Origin: UBA5078 sp033721235
Lineage (GTDB): Bacteria > Pseudomonadota > Gammaproteobacteria > Pseudomonadales > Pseudohongiellaceae
Direction of reading: 5' to 3'
NCBI GenBank assembly: GCA_033721235.1
Contig: JAWWAY010000007.1
Span: 93,753 to 157,752, forward strand
Length of the DNA: 64,000 nucleotides
Shown here piece after piece: positions 18,029 through 27,271 of this stretch (its first letter is position 1; every line of letters starts with the position of its first letter). The notes beneath the pieces are model-generated. The model did not search any database. It saw only the letters and a program-made list of their open reading frames with translations, and was not told where the DNA came from. The position numbers and the translations under genes are program-made.

Positions 18029-19020
18029 GAACGCCTCGCGCTAAGTGCAGCGTTGCTGCGCAGGATGATGAGGAAGGCAGGCACGCCGATGAGCGCTGTA
18101 ATAACGCCCACTGGCAGTTGAATGGGGGCTATAACGGTTCTGGCTACACTATCGGCTAAGACCAGAAAGCTGCCGCCCAGTAGGGCCGAGCTGGGTATGA
18201 GAATGCGATGATCCCTAGCGCCAATTAGACGGAGCATATGGGGCACAATAAGGCCGACAAAACCAATCGCGCCGGCGAGCGTTACAGCGCATGCTGTCAT
18301 GAGCGATGCGGCGCCAAATAGTGTCATTCTTAGACTGCCAACATTGACCCCTAGACTCGCCGCGTGCCGCTCTCCGTGATTAAGCATATTCAGCGATCGG
18401 GCGCAGGACAATAAGATGAGTAAGCCCACAATGAGTACTGTGGCGCTCAAGGCACTGGGCTTGCTTTGACTGAGATCGCCCATCAGCCAGAAGAGCATGC
18501 TATAGACGCTATTATTGGCACTGGTAGTGAGAAGAATATTGATCAACGCTCCCCATCCTGCCGAGACTACCACGCCCGTTAGGAGCAAGCGTATTGAAGA
18601 GCTTGTATTGCTGCGTCCCGAAAGGCCAAACACGATAGTAATCGAGAGTATGGCTCCTGCAAAAGCGGAATTGGCAATGGCAACACTGCCAAGCCCCAAG
18701 AGTATGGCGCTGAGAGCCGCTACAGAGGCGCCTCCAGAGATGCCTAGGATATAAGGGTCCGCCAGCGGGTTACGCAGCAGTACCTGCATGACAACGCCGG
18801 ACAAGGCCAATAGGGCGCCAGTGATAAAGGCGGCGAAGGTGCGCGGCATGCGCAGCTCCAGAACGACTTGTTGTTCCAGTCCTTCATGGGGCTTGCCTAA
18901 GAGAGATAATAGATCCGATGCGCTTATGGGGACACTGCCGCTAGCTAGTGAAATCAGGATACTAGCCAGCGCAATGCCGCATAAGGCGAGAAGCAGTAAC
19001 AAGTGGCGACGTGTAATCAA
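18025..19020 (-). CDS. ABC transporter permease, FecCD/BtuC family
   Basis: About 331 residues with roughly ten hydrophobic segments and family motifs 'LRMPRTFAAFITGALLALSGVVMQVLLRNPLADPYILGISGGAS' region (residues about 45-90) and 'GFVGLIVPHMLR' near 240-250. I place the start at a TTG at 19020 with AGGA upstream, which gives the usual N-terminus; the same frame extends to a TTG at 19116 but would overlap the preceding gene by 46 bases. Partner of the ATPase at 17231; an importer for an iron chelate or corrinoid is the likely role. Confidence 0.88.
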   Translation of the reverse strand: MITRRHLLLLLALCGIALASILISLASGSVPISASDLLSLLGKPHEGLEQQVVLELRMPRTFAAFITGALLALSGVVMQVLLRNPLADPYILGISGGASVAALSAILLGLGSVAIANSAFAGAILSITIVFGLSGRSNTSSSIRLLLTGVVVSAGWGALINILLTTSANNSVYSMLFWLMGDLSQSKPSALSATVLIVGLLILLSCARSLNMLNHGERHAASLGVNVGSLRMTLFGAASLMTACAVTLAGAIGFVGLIVPHMLRLIGARDHRILIPSSALLGGSFLVLADSVARTVIAPIQLPVGVITALIGVPAFLIILRSNAALSARRS

Positions 19021-19070
19021 AATTTGAGTATTCCTAATATTTCGATGTAACGCACGTCGCTCTTGTGACT

Positions 19071-20777
19071 TCAGGTCACTGGAAACTGCGTAGCTTGTCC
19101 AGCGACTATATACCAACTTACGAACAGAGCGTTTATCAAGGCTCCCGGAACATAAGAGGCGGTTCTGCGATACGTAAATGTACTGATAATGGCAACAATC
19201 AATAGTAAGGGCACAAATTGTATCATTACTATCGTATTGAGTGCCTCTGCCGGTGTTAGCAGGGCATCACGTAGGAACAAATTGGCGTATTGAGCGACTA
19301 GGAAGACAAAGAAGCCGCCCATTAAAGCCAAGGAGTTACTGAGGTACTGCCGTGAGGGAGTGTCACCCTCCACAGACAGGCCACCATGCAGAGCCCTCAG
19401 AGTCACTAGGAAGAATACGGTAAATGGAATTAGGTAAACCAGCATGATCTTAAACTGGGTAAGGCTCAAGGCTTTTACGCCCACAAACCAGAAGCGGAAG
19501 TCGATCATGAAGAAATAGTCCGCAAGCACTACGGCACAGTAAGCAATCGCAATGGTGGCTAGACTGAGCACAATAGATTGCTTAAATCGATGGTTGAAGC
19601 TGACCACCCCAGTTTTCACTGCTACGCCTAGGCCGACGCTAATTATACCGTTCAAGATAGCCCAGAACGCGACTTGGCTAGTGATGCTTTGGGGTAATAG
19701 AGCCGAGGGGGGGAGCAATTGCCCACCCCAGCGCATAAACGGATAGAAACTGGCAACTGGAATCACTGCACTAGCCGCGGCCATTAACCACCATTTTGGC
19801 GAGCGCTGCGTATAGGCATAGGTGGCGGGTGTTCCATTAACAGAGGCGAAGTAGTTGTGAGTAAGCAGCAACTGCACACTGCCACAAATCAGCATAACAA
19901 ACCCTATGAGGGCAATGAGAGTACCTACTTCTTTGAAGAACCAAATCTGATCGGAGGCGGCCAGTGGAGTGCCACCGTCCAAGGTCTGTGCAAACCAGTC
20001 CAATGCATGGCCGATAGCAACATGTGAGATATGGTCGCCGGGATGCGTAACGGGAGGGGAATACAGCACGCGAGCCGTGCCATCCGAAATATTGCCATAG
20101 AGCCTTTCTTCTACGACGTTTTCAGAAGTGGCAAAAAGGGCCTTAAGGTTTTCGCTCTGGCCAACGACGGAGCCACTCGGAACTTGCCACATTGTGGGAG
20201 CAAACTCATCGTACTTGGAAAACACTAAGGCGACGTTTCTTGGCCAGTCGGCAGAGCCAGGCATTGATCGACCACCACCGACGCTAGAACCTTCGAGGAC
20301 CATCGACTTATAACCATCGGGGTCGGCCGCAGCGGCGGCGAGAATAGTCCACCCTCCCATGGAGTGACCTTCGAGGCCGATATTGTCTTTATCGACAATA
20401 TCTAAGGTGCGCAGATAGGCTAAACCGGCTGGCCCGCCAAAGCCATTGGCAAATGCGGGCGCTTCGGAATATCCGTGTCCTGCTTGATCCATGGCCAACA
20501 CAACATAGCCGCGCCTTGCGAACTCTATTGCGAAACCCGCCTGTACTTCCTTGGAGTTAATATAGCCATGTACCGCCAGAATGCCGGGTGCGGGATTCTC
20601 TGCGCTTACCCCTTCCGGGATATAGAGATAGGCGCTAAGAATGCTGCCGTTTGCCCCAGCGAAGCGGACATCCTTAATCGCAATATTATTAGTGGTCTGA
20701 ATTGAATGGGCTAGAAACGCACCGAGCAAAATTATGCCCCATGCGAGATAGAAGAGCCGCCAAGGTGTTTTTATCAT
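19071..20777 (-). CDS. Membrane-anchored alpha/beta hydrolase with multi-pass C-terminal half
   Basis: 568 residues from the ATG at 20777 (GGGAG upstream). One N-terminal membrane segment is followed by an alpha/beta hydrolase domain (about 30-270) with 'AVHGYINSK' oxyanion region, nucleophile elbow 'GHSMGG' (about residue 140) and a late His in 'HPGDHISHVAIGH'. The C-terminal 280 residues hold about eight further hydrophobic segments. Such a hydrolase fused to a membrane bundle is unusual; esterase or peptidase activity towards a membrane-delivered substrate is an inference only. Confidence 0.75.
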   Translation of the reverse strand: MIKTPWRLFYLAWGIILLGAFLAHSIQTTNNIAIKDVRFAGANGSILSAYLYIPEGVSAENPAPGILAVHGYINSKEVQAGFAIEFARRGYVVLAMDQAGHGYSEAPAFANGFGGPAGLAYLRTLDIVDKDNIGLEGHSMGGWTILAAAAADPDGYKSMVLEGSSVGGGRSMPGSADWPRNVALVFSKYDEFAPTMWQVPSGSVVGQSENLKALFATSENVVEERLYGNISDGTARVLYSPPVTHPGDHISHVAIGHALDWFAQTLDGGTPLAASDQIWFFKEVGTLIALIGFVMLICGSVQLLLTHNYFASVNGTPATYAYTQRSPKWWLMAAASAVIPVASFYPFMRWGGQLLPPSALLPQSITSQVAFWAILNGIISVGLGVAVKTGVVSFNHRFKQSIVLSLATIAIAYCAVVLADYFFMIDFRFWFVGVKALSLTQFKIMLVYLIPFTVFFLVTLRALHGGLSVEGDTPSRQYLSNSLALMGGFFVFLVAQYANLFLRDALLTPAEALNTIVMIQFVPLLLIVAIISTFTYRRTASYVPGALINALFVSWYIVAGQATQFPVT

Positions 20778-20853
20778 TATTATTGTTCTCCCGAAATGAA
20801 CAGGCTTTGCCAAAGTATAGGCAGTAGCATCTTAGTCTATCGAAACGGCTGCT

Positions 20854-21837
20854 TCAATGAATTGCTAAGGCGGGGTATTGCTTGGCAAAGCGTTCCAGTA
20901 AGGCTTGGTTGAACTGGCAGGAGCAGCCTTGCTCTAGAGCCAGATGGCACAGGTAAGTGTTGAGTTGGCTTAGCTCCGTCACTTTGCCTTTTCTTACGTC
21001 TTGTAAGGTAGAGGAGATATTATTGGCCGTTGCCTTCGCTACTTGCGTTGCTGCTGACAATAAGTTACTTACCGCTGAGGCTTCGGGAATGCTATGCAAG
21101 ATACTGGCTACCTCATGGCACAGCTTTGGAAATTCTTGAGACGCCTGTGGATGCGTCAGTAGCTCACCGTTCGGAATATCGTACAGACTAGTCAGAATAT
21201 TTATGCAGCAATTAATGGCGAATTTTCGCCATAGTCGCGAGCATATATCGGGGTCATGTCTAATATGTAGGGTGTCGGCTGGTAGTTGCGTCACTAGAGC
21301 GCGACTATGGCTGAAATCCGAACCCATTTGCCCTATCCAAGTCTCTCCTAAGCCGGCATGAAAAATATGGAACGGCTCTTTGACATAGGCGCCAGTGCTC
21401 GTACTTATACTGATCACACGCTCCTCACCAAATGAATCGACTGCGTCGAAATGAGGTTTTAGGCCGTTTTGCAGAAGAATGATGAGGGTTCTAGGGCCTA
21501 TAAAGTGTTTCGCGCTAGCAATAGCTGCGCTGACATCTTGCGCTTTGCACGTGAGGAGCAAGTGACTAATAGGGGAAGTAAAGCTTGTCGTTAGAAAGGC
21601 TGGCAGCTTATTTGTCACGATGCCTTCATCGGACTCTATGGTGATGGTGTTGCCTTGTCTCTCGAAGCCGGCTAGGGACTCCTGAGTGTGGAGCAGCAGC
21701 TTGACTGAATGCTTGGATTGACTCCTTCGCAGATGGGCGTCGATATGGCTTGCCCACAGACATCCCATAGCGCCTCCCCCTAGTATGGCCCAGTGTTGCT
21801 CAGGTGATTGTCCAAACTGTTTCGTGTCAGGTTTCAT
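20854..21837 (-). CDS. panE: Ketopantoate reductase-like protein (PanE/ApbA family)
   Basis: NADPH-dependent reductase family of pantothenate synthesis. Rossmann motif 'AILGGGAMGCLWASHI' near the N-terminus, 'LLTCKAQDV' and 'LLQNGL' in the middle, and a C-terminal helical domain with 'KFAINCCINILTSLYDIPNGEL', matching the 'K...N...N..' pattern of PanE. Start uncertain: ATG at 21837 chosen; a GTG at 21888 would add 17 residues. The family includes paralogues of unknown substrate, so the symbol is tentative. Confidence 0.8.
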   Translation of the reverse strand: MKPDTKQFGQSPEQHWAILGGGAMGCLWASHIDAHLRRSQSKHSVKLLLHTQESLAGFERQGNTITIESDEGIVTNKLPAFLTTSFTSPISHLLLTCKAQDVSAAIASAKHFIGPRTLIILLQNGLKPHFDAVDSFGEERVISISTSTGAYVKEPFHIFHAGLGETWIGQMGSDFSHSRALVTQLPADTLHIRHDPDICSRLWRKFAINCCINILTSLYDIPNGELLTHPQASQEFPKLCHEVASILHSIPEASAVSNLLSAATQVAKATANNISSTLQDVRKGKVTELSQLNTYLCHLALEQGCSCQFNQALLERFAKQYPALAIH

Positions 21838-21954
21838 GTGTTTAAGGTGCAGTCTTATGTAAAATTCAGAACGATTGCCGAGATTCACACATCTTAGCTT
21901 GCAGTGTTAGTATGTCGCACTTATTTTTTGCTTGGGAAGGACAGAGGTTTAGCC

Positions 21955-22437
21955 ATGCCATCATTCGATATTGTGTCAGAAGTGGAAATGCCAGAAGTGA
22001 ATAATGCCTTAGATCAGGCGCGCCGAGAAGTGGGTACGCGGTTTGACTTTAAAGGCGTCGAGGCGAGCTTTGAGCTGGCAGACAAGGAGATAACAGTCTC
22101 TGCGGAATCGGATTTTCAGGTAGAGCAGATGCTGGATATTCTTAAGGGTAAGCTAGTCAAGCGTAACGTCGACATAAAGGCATTAGAAGTGGGTGAGATT
22201 AAACAATCGGGTAAGCTAGCTCTGATGCCTGTGAAAATTCAACAGGGCATAGAGGCCGATACCGCTCGCAAGATTGTCAAACTCGTCAAAGAGTCCAAGA
22301 TCAAAGTGCAAACAGCGATTCAAGGCGATAAGCTGCGAGTGACGGGCAAAAAGCGTGATGATCTGCAGGGGGTAATGGCACTCGTGAGAGACGCCAAATT
22401 GGAAATACCTGTTCAGTTTAATAATTTCCGTGACTAG
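21955..22437 (+). CDS. yajQ: YajQ-family nucleotide-binding protein
   Basis: 160 residues beginning 'MPSFDIVSEVEM', the conserved YajQ N-terminus, and ending 'LEIPVQFNNFRD', the conserved C-terminus. Two ferredoxin-like domains are expected. Members bind nucleic acid or cyclic di-GMP and influence transcription in Xanthomonas and Pseudomonas. The ATG at 21955 is chosen because the family starts there. Confidence 0.95.
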   Translation: MPSFDIVSEVEMPEVNNALDQARREVGTRFDFKGVEASFELADKEITVSAESDFQVEQMLDILKGKLVKRNVDIKALEVGEIKQSGKLALMPVKIQQGIEADTARKIVKLVKESKIKVQTAIQGDKLRVTGKKRDDLQGVMALVRDAKLEIPVQFNNFRD

Positions 22438-22485
22438 CCTTTAAACGGCTTAGTAATGGTTTCGAGATAGGCAAAAGGCGGTTAT

Positions 22486-23862
22486 TTGAATAATTCTAAG
22501 ACCCTGTGGCAGTCGTTTCTGCAGCTAAGAGACAAGCGTTTGATCATGGTGTTTCTGCTGGGCTTCTCTAGCGGTTTTCCGTGGGTCTTACACGGCTCTG
22601 TTATGACGCTGTGGCTGCAGTCTTCCGGGCTATCTCGTTCTACCATTGGTTTCTTTGGCGCGGTAGCTACCGTTTATGCCATAAATTGGGCTTGGGCACC
22701 GTTGGTCGACCGCTTCTCGCTGCCCTTGCTTAGTAGGCTAGGGCAAAGACGATCTTGGATAGTGCTGACTCAGTTCGCCATTATGCTGTGCCTACTGTTC
22801 TTAAGCGGCACCAATCCAAACGAAAGCCTCGTCATGGTGAGCTTTTGGGCCTTGTGCATTGCCATCTTCTCGGCGACGCAAGACATTGCAGTAGATGCTT
22901 ATCGTATTAGCATTTTCAGCAAGGAGGAGGCGGACGATAAGATGCCCTTCGCCGCTGCCATTAGCACGACTGGGTGGTGGGCAGGATACGGTTTCTTGGG
23001 AGGGGCGTTTGCGCTGTTCTTGGGCGGAGAGAGTATCGGATTTAGCTGGCCACAAGTCTATGTGGCTTTGAGCGGCTTGTACGTGGTGATTATTGCGCTG
23101 GTATTGATGATCCGAGAGCCCGAACAAGTGGCCGACGAAGTGCCGGTGCCCACCATAGTGCAAGGCTCTAGAATATCCCATTGGTTCTATACCTATGTTG
23201 CCGCACCCTTTCAGGAGTTCTTCTCTCGTTGCGGCTTCAAGTTGGCATTATCTATATTTGTGCTGCTGATGGTATTTCGCTTGGGAGAGGCGATGTTGGG
23301 CAAAATGTCCTTGGTCTTTTACGCGGAGATAGGCTTTAGTACCGATCAAATTGCACTGTACTCGAAGTTTTTTGGCGGTATCGTAACGGCGCTGTTTAGC
23401 CTGTTAGGAGCCGTGATAAATACGCGCTTTGGTGTCGTAAAGGGCTTGATGGTAGGCGGTATCGCCATGGCCTCCTCTAATTTACTGTTTGCGCTAATGG
23501 CGGTAGTTGGACCCAACGTGAACTTGCTGGTAGTGACACTCATCGTCGATAACTTCAGCGCGGCCTTCGCCACCGTGGCCTTCATATCCTTTATCTCCTA
23601 TTTTACCAGCAGGACTTACACTGGAACTCAATATGCCCTTATGGCGTCGATATCGAACTTTGGGCGTACGACTCTAGCGGCGGGCAGTGGCTCCTTAGTA
23701 GATTATCTAGATGGTAATTGGTCGCTATTCTTTATTCTTACGTCTCTGATGGTAATACCGGGGCTAATGCTATTGCTTTGGATTGGTGGTCAGATTAGAC
23801 GTTACGATGACGATCGCGTACTCTCAGGCGCAGTGTCTGCTGATAGCAGGCGAATGTCCTAG
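22486..23862 (+). CDS. ampG: AmpG-type muropeptide permease (MFS)
   Basis: 458-residue major facilitator with about 12-14 hydrophobic segments. The N-terminal part 'GFSSGFPWVLHGSVMTLWL...STIGFFGAVATVYAINWAWAPLVDRF' closely follows AmpG, as does 'ATQDIAVDAYRI'. AmpG imports GlcNAc-anhydro-muropeptides for recycling, the substrates of the AmpD encoded at 11073. TTG start. Followed 18 bases later by fxsA. Confidence 0.8.
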   Translation: MNNSKTLWQSFLQLRDKRLIMVFLLGFSSGFPWVLHGSVMTLWLQSSGLSRSTIGFFGAVATVYAINWAWAPLVDRFSLPLLSRLGQRRSWIVLTQFAIMLCLLFLSGTNPNESLVMVSFWALCIAIFSATQDIAVDAYRISIFSKEEADDKMPFAAAISTTGWWAGYGFLGGAFALFLGGESIGFSWPQVYVALSGLYVVIIALVLMIREPEQVADEVPVPTIVQGSRISHWFYTYVAAPFQEFFSRCGFKLALSIFVLLMVFRLGEAMLGKMSLVFYAEIGFSTDQIALYSKFFGGIVTALFSLLGAVINTRFGVVKGLMVGGIAMASSNLLFALMAVVGPNVNLLVVTLIVDNFSAAFATVAFISFISYFTSRTYTGTQYALMASISNFGRTTLAAGSGSLVDYLDGNWSLFFILTSLMVIPGLMLLLWIGGQIRRYDDDRVLSGAVSADSRRMS

Positions 23863-23880
23863 GGAAAATACGAGAGCGTA

Positions 23881-24375
23881 ATGCGAGTTCCTTTTTATTT
23901 GTTCATCATTGTTCCGTTTATCGAAATCCTGTTGCTACTGGAAGTCAGCGATAATATCGGAGGCTTGTGGACGATTAGCTTGGTCATTCTGACCGCGTTC
24001 ATTGGCGTAAGGCTGTTGAAACTGCAAGGGATATCTACTCTGACGCGATTTCAGGGACGTTTGCAGCGAGGTGAGCTTCCGGCCCAGGAGATTGTGGAGG
24101 GGCTGCTGATCGCCTTCTCTGGGGCTCTGTTGCTTACTCCAGGCTTTCTCACCGATATCATTGGTTTTTCCTGTTTGCTCCCGCCACTTCGGGCTGCCAT
24201 GGCAAGAAAACTGCTGGCCTCGGGTAAATTCACCGCGATGGGAGGAGGATTCTCCAGTCAGTCTTCTTTTTACTACCGGGGTTCGAATGACTTCGACCAG
24301 GAAGGAGAGATTATCCCTGGTGAGTATCGCAACGAGGACGAGCCCAGCGAGCAGATAGACAAGCCCGATAAGTGA
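23881..24375 (+). CDS. fxsA: FxsA family membrane protein
   Basis: 164 residues beginning 'MRVPFYLFIIVPFIEILLLLEV', the conserved start of FxsA, with hydrophobic segments near 5-45 and 75-100 and a variable polar tail. E. coli FxsA is a cytoplasmic-membrane protein that lowers exclusion of phage T7 by the F plasmid. It lies upstream of groES in many gammaproteobacteria, as here. Confidence 0.92.
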   Translation: MRVPFYLFIIVPFIEILLLLEVSDNIGGLWTISLVILTAFIGVRLLKLQGISTLTRFQGRLQRGELPAQEIVEGLLIAFSGALLLTPGFLTDIIGFSCLLPPLRAAMARKLLASGKFTAMGGGFSSQSSFYYRGSNDFDQEGEIIPGEYRNEDEPSEQIDKPDK

Positions 24376-24456
24376 GCATAGGGCATAGACTTCATAGCCA
24401 ATCGGCCAAAAGGTCGCTCTTGTGTTCCTTAAGTGAAAAAAAGTTTCTTTTTAGCA

Positions 24457-24483
24457 TTGAAATCTCAAGCCTCACCCCCATCT
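24457..24483 (+). promoter_or_regulatory. Heat-shock (sigma32) promoter of groES-groEL
   Basis: TTGAAA at 24457-24462 and CCCCATCT at 24476-24483 are separated by 13 bases, an almost exact match to the sigma32 consensus. It lies about 170 bases before groES in a 277-base gap that holds no gene. No CIRCE inverted repeat was seen, so control by RpoH is expected. Confidence 0.88.
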
Positions 24484-24652
24484 ACTCAGCACCCGCGTTG
24501 AAGTCATCTTATATGGGTGGCAGCGACAGCAGATTAAACACAGTTTTAGCAGCTGCTCGATAGGTTCAAGGCTCCACTCCCTCTGTGGGTTGAGTATGCC
24601 TTTTGAGCAACTGTACATAGTAAGTAAATTGATTGTTTCAGGAGAAAAAGCA

Positions 24653-24943
24653 ATGAAAATTAGACCTTTGCAAGACCGAGTCGTTGTACGCCGCAAGGAA
24701 GAGGAAACCACTACTGCAGGGGGCATCGTACTACCCGGTTCTGCTACTGAGAAACCTGCACAAGGTGAGGTCGTAGCCGTAGGTCCAGGTCGCATTTTGG
24801 ACAATGGCGAGAAACGCCCAGTAGATTTAAAAGAGGGCGATACAGTGGTATTTGGCAAGTATGCCAGTAACACAGTAAAGATTGGCGACGAAGAACTGCT
24901 GATTCTTAACGAAAGCGAAATTTTTGGTGTTATCGAGTCTTAA
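24653..24943 (+). CDS. groES: Co-chaperonin GroES
   Basis: 96 residues starting 'MKIRPLQDRVVVRR', with the mobile loop 'ETTTAGGIVLPGSATEKP' and the conserved 'GEVVAVGPGR'. Caps the GroEL barrel. Start at 24653 after AGGAG; an upstream in-frame start is not conserved. In operon with groEL. Confidence 0.98.
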   Translation: MKIRPLQDRVVVRRKEEETTTAGGIVLPGSATEKPAQGEVVAVGPGRILDNGEKRPVDLKEGDTVVFGKYASNTVKIGDEELLILNESEIFGVIES

Positions 24944-25005
24944 GTAAACACGATTAATTGACTTATTTTTGATTACGAATAAACAAGATTATAGGAACAA
25001 AGAAA

Positions 25006-26652
25006 ATGGCTAAAGACGTAAGATTTGGAGATTCCGCACGACAAAGAATGCTAGAAGGCGTAAACATTCTGGCAGATGCGGTAAAGGTAACGCTAGGTCC
25101 TAAAGGTCGCAACGTAGTGTTGGATAAGTCTTTTGGTGCACCCACCGTGACTAAAGACGGCGTATCGGTAGCGAAAGAGATCGAGCTGGAAGACAAGTTC
25201 GAGAACATGGGCGCGCAAATGGTTAAGGAAGTGGCATCGCAGACTTCTGATGTTGCGGGCGACGGTACTACAACGGCGACAGTGCTAGCACAGGCAATCC
25301 TTAACGAAGGTTTGAAGTCTGTTGCGGCAGGCATGAACCCAATGGATCTTAAGCGCGGTATCGATAAAGCAGTGAAAGCGCTAGTTGAAGAAATTGGCAA
25401 ACTTTCTACTCCTTGCACAAACTCTAAAGCGATTGCTCAAGTGGGTGCTATCTCTGCTAACTCTGACCAAGAAATCGGTGAGATCATCGCTCAGGCAATG
25501 GAGAAAGTAGGTAAAGAAGGTGTTATCACTGTTGAGGAAGGTTCTGGTTTCGACAACGAGCTAGACGTTGTGGAAGGTATGCAGTTTGATCGCGGTTACC
25601 TATCTCCTTACTTCATCAATAACCAAGACAATATGAATGCAGAATTGGAAAACCCTTACCTGCTTCTTATTGACAAGAAAGTTTCTAATATTCGCGAATT
25701 GCTGCCTGTTCTGGAAGCCGTTGCGAAGACTAGCCGTCCACTTCTTGTTATTGCAGAAGATGTTGAAGGCGAAGCTTTGGCAACACTGATCGTGAACAAT
25801 ATGCGCGGAATCGTGAAAGTTGCTGCTGCGAAAGCACCTGGCTTTGGTGACCGTCGCAAGGCAATGCTAGAAGACATCGCCATTTTGACTGGTGGTACAG
25901 TAATCTCCGAAGAAGTGGGTCTTAGCCTAGAAGCGGCGACTATTGAACACCTAGGTAGCGCGAAGAGCATCGTACTATCTAAAGAGAGCACAACAATCAT
26001 CGATGGTTCTGGTGATTCTGCTGCAATCGAAGGTCGTGTTGGTCAGATCCGTCGTCAAATTGAAGAAACAAGCTCGGACTACGACAAAGAGAAACTGCAA
26101 GAGCGTGTGGCTAAATTAGCCGGCGGTGTGGCAGTAATCAAAGTGGGTGCTGGCACAGAGATGGAAATGAAAGAGAAGAAAGCACGTGTTGAAGACGCGC
26201 TGCATTCGACTCGCGCCGCGGTAGAAGAAGGCGTAGTGCCTGGCGGTGGTGTTGCACTTGTTCGTTCATTGATGGCTGTTGAAGGTCTTAAGGGCGACAA
26301 CGAGGACCAGAACGTAGGTATTGCGTTATTACTTCGCGCTGTTTCTGCTCCACTACGTCAGATCGTGAAAAACGCTGGTGACGAAGCTTCTGTGGTATTG
26401 GACAAAGTGAAAGCTGGTTCTGGTAACTTCGGTTACAACGCTGCGAATGGCGAGTATGTTGATATGGTTGAGCAGGGCATTATCGACCCAGCGAAAGTAA
26501 CGCGTAGTGCGCTACAAGCTGCGGGTTCAGTTGCCGGTTTGATGATCACTACCGAGTGTATGATCAGCGACATTCCAGAAGAAAAGTCCGGCCCCGATAT
26601 GAGTGGCATGGGCGGTATGGGCGGTATGGGTGGAATGGGCGGCATGATGTAA
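25006..26652 (+). CDS. groEL: Chaperonin GroEL
   Basis: 548 residues, the full family length, with 'GPKGRNVVLDKSFG', the ATP-binding 'DGVSVAKEIEL' and 'GDGTTTATVLAQ', and the flexible GGM-repeat C-terminus. ATP-dependent folding chamber of the cytosol. Many phages depend on GroEL for head or tail assembly; the prophage lies just behind it. Confidence 0.99.
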   Translation: MAKDVRFGDSARQRMLEGVNILADAVKVTLGPKGRNVVLDKSFGAPTVTKDGVSVAKEIELEDKFENMGAQMVKEVASQTSDVAGDGTTTATVLAQAILNEGLKSVAAGMNPMDLKRGIDKAVKALVEEIGKLSTPCTNSKAIAQVGAISANSDQEIGEIIAQAMEKVGKEGVITVEEGSGFDNELDVVEGMQFDRGYLSPYFINNQDNMNAELENPYLLLIDKKVSNIRELLPVLEAVAKTSRPLLVIAEDVEGEALATLIVNNMRGIVKVAAAKAPGFGDRRKAMLEDIAILTGGTVISEEVGLSLEAATIEHLGSAKSIVLSKESTTIIDGSGDSAAIEGRVGQIRRQIEETSSDYDKEKLQERVAKLAGGVAVIKVGAGTEMEMKEKKARVEDALHSTRAAVEEGVVPGGGVALVRSLMAVEGLKGDNEDQNVGIALLLRAVSAPLRQIVKNAGDEASVVLDKVKAGSGNFGYNAANGEYVDMVEQGIIDPAKVTRSALQAAGSVAGLMITTECMISDIPEEKSGPDMSGMGGMGGMGGMGGMM

Positions 26653-26672
26653 GCCCAGCAATCCTACGCTGT

Positions 26673-26705
26673 AAAAAGAGCCTCGCTTTAGCGGGGCTTT
26701 TTTTT
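26673..26705 (+). terminator. Rho-independent terminator behind groEL
   Basis: An A-run, the imperfect stem AGCCTCGC/GCGGGGCT and a run of nine T end the groESL transcript. Confidence 0.9.
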
Positions 26706-26730
26706 GCCTGTCATTTTTTACGGTTTTGGT

Positions 26731-26915
26731 TTTAGCGCTTTGGCCCGGAAGCGGTATCGCTGCACGAGACGCGCCGTGAATACATCCTTGTAGGCTCCAC
26801 TCGGGCATCCTTGCCCTCGAGGGTCTCATGCAACGATTTCACTCCCGCGCCTCTTGGGCTTTGATGCTGCGCGGGGCGATCACGCACGGATTCTGTTGCT
26901 TTAGGTTTAGCAGGG
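26731..26915. repeat. Long palindromic intergenic repeat, copy 1
   Basis: About 185 bases shared with copy 2, which follows 224 bases later in the same direction, and with copy 3 at 63889. An outer inverted repeat (ATCGCTGCA.GAGAC and its complement) encloses an inner hairpin GGGCA-TCCT-TGCCC. Copy 1 differs from copies 2 and 3 at about seven sites over 112 bases. The 619-base region from 26653 to 27271 contains only the terminator, these repeats and the prophage end; no gene was found in it. Confidence 0.85.
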
Positions 26916-26954
26916 CGTGGTTCATCTATATTTCCAATTAGGATAGTTCATAGC

Positions 26955-27138
26955 TTTAGCACTAAGGCCCGGAAGCGGTATCGCTGCACGAGACACGCCG
27001 TGAATACTTCCTTGTAGGCTCCACTCGGGCATCCTTGCCCTCGAGGGTCTCATGCAGCGATTCCACTCCCGCGCCTCTTGGGCTTTGGTGCTGCGCGGGG
27101 CGATCATGACGGATTCTTTTGCTTTAAATCTAGCAGGG
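26955..27138. repeat. Long palindromic intergenic repeat, copy 2
   Basis: Same element as copy 1. Its similarity to copy 1 stops abruptly after 'TAGCAGGG' at 27138, where copy 1 continues with 'CGTGG'. The continuing sequence is instead found before copy 3, 36.7 kb away, which suggests that something was inserted at or near this point. Over 112 bases it is identical to copy 3. Confidence 0.85.
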
Positions 27139-27178
27139 AGTTTAAGGCCCTGTGTTTGATGTTGAGTCTAATGCCGCG

Positions 27179-27210
27179 CGTGATAAATCAGCGCTAAAAG
27201 CATGATAAAT
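27179..27210. repeat. Paired TGATAAAT motifs at the prophage end
   Basis: TGATAAAT occurs at 27181 and again at 27203, 22 bases apart (two helical turns), each within a short inverted repeat (GCGC...GCGC and AGCAT...ATGCT). Spaced repeats just inside a prophage end are typical of transposase-binding sites. The 133 bases 27139-27271 contain no gene. Confidence 0.4.
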
Positions 27211-27271
27211 GCTGAATTTGCCCAGTTTCACCACGTTGAACGATATTATCGCTGATGAAACTATTACTCAG

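Noticed and set aside
26527..27107. Short proteins in the intergenic repeats ('MRPSRARMPEWSLQG')
   Set aside because: They come from translating the palindromic repeat itself; the same peptide appears in each copy, as often seen in annotated genomes, without coding evidence.
26731..27138. CRISPR array
   Set aside because: Only two units, 224 bases apart, with long palindromic structure and no short unique spacers or cas genes.
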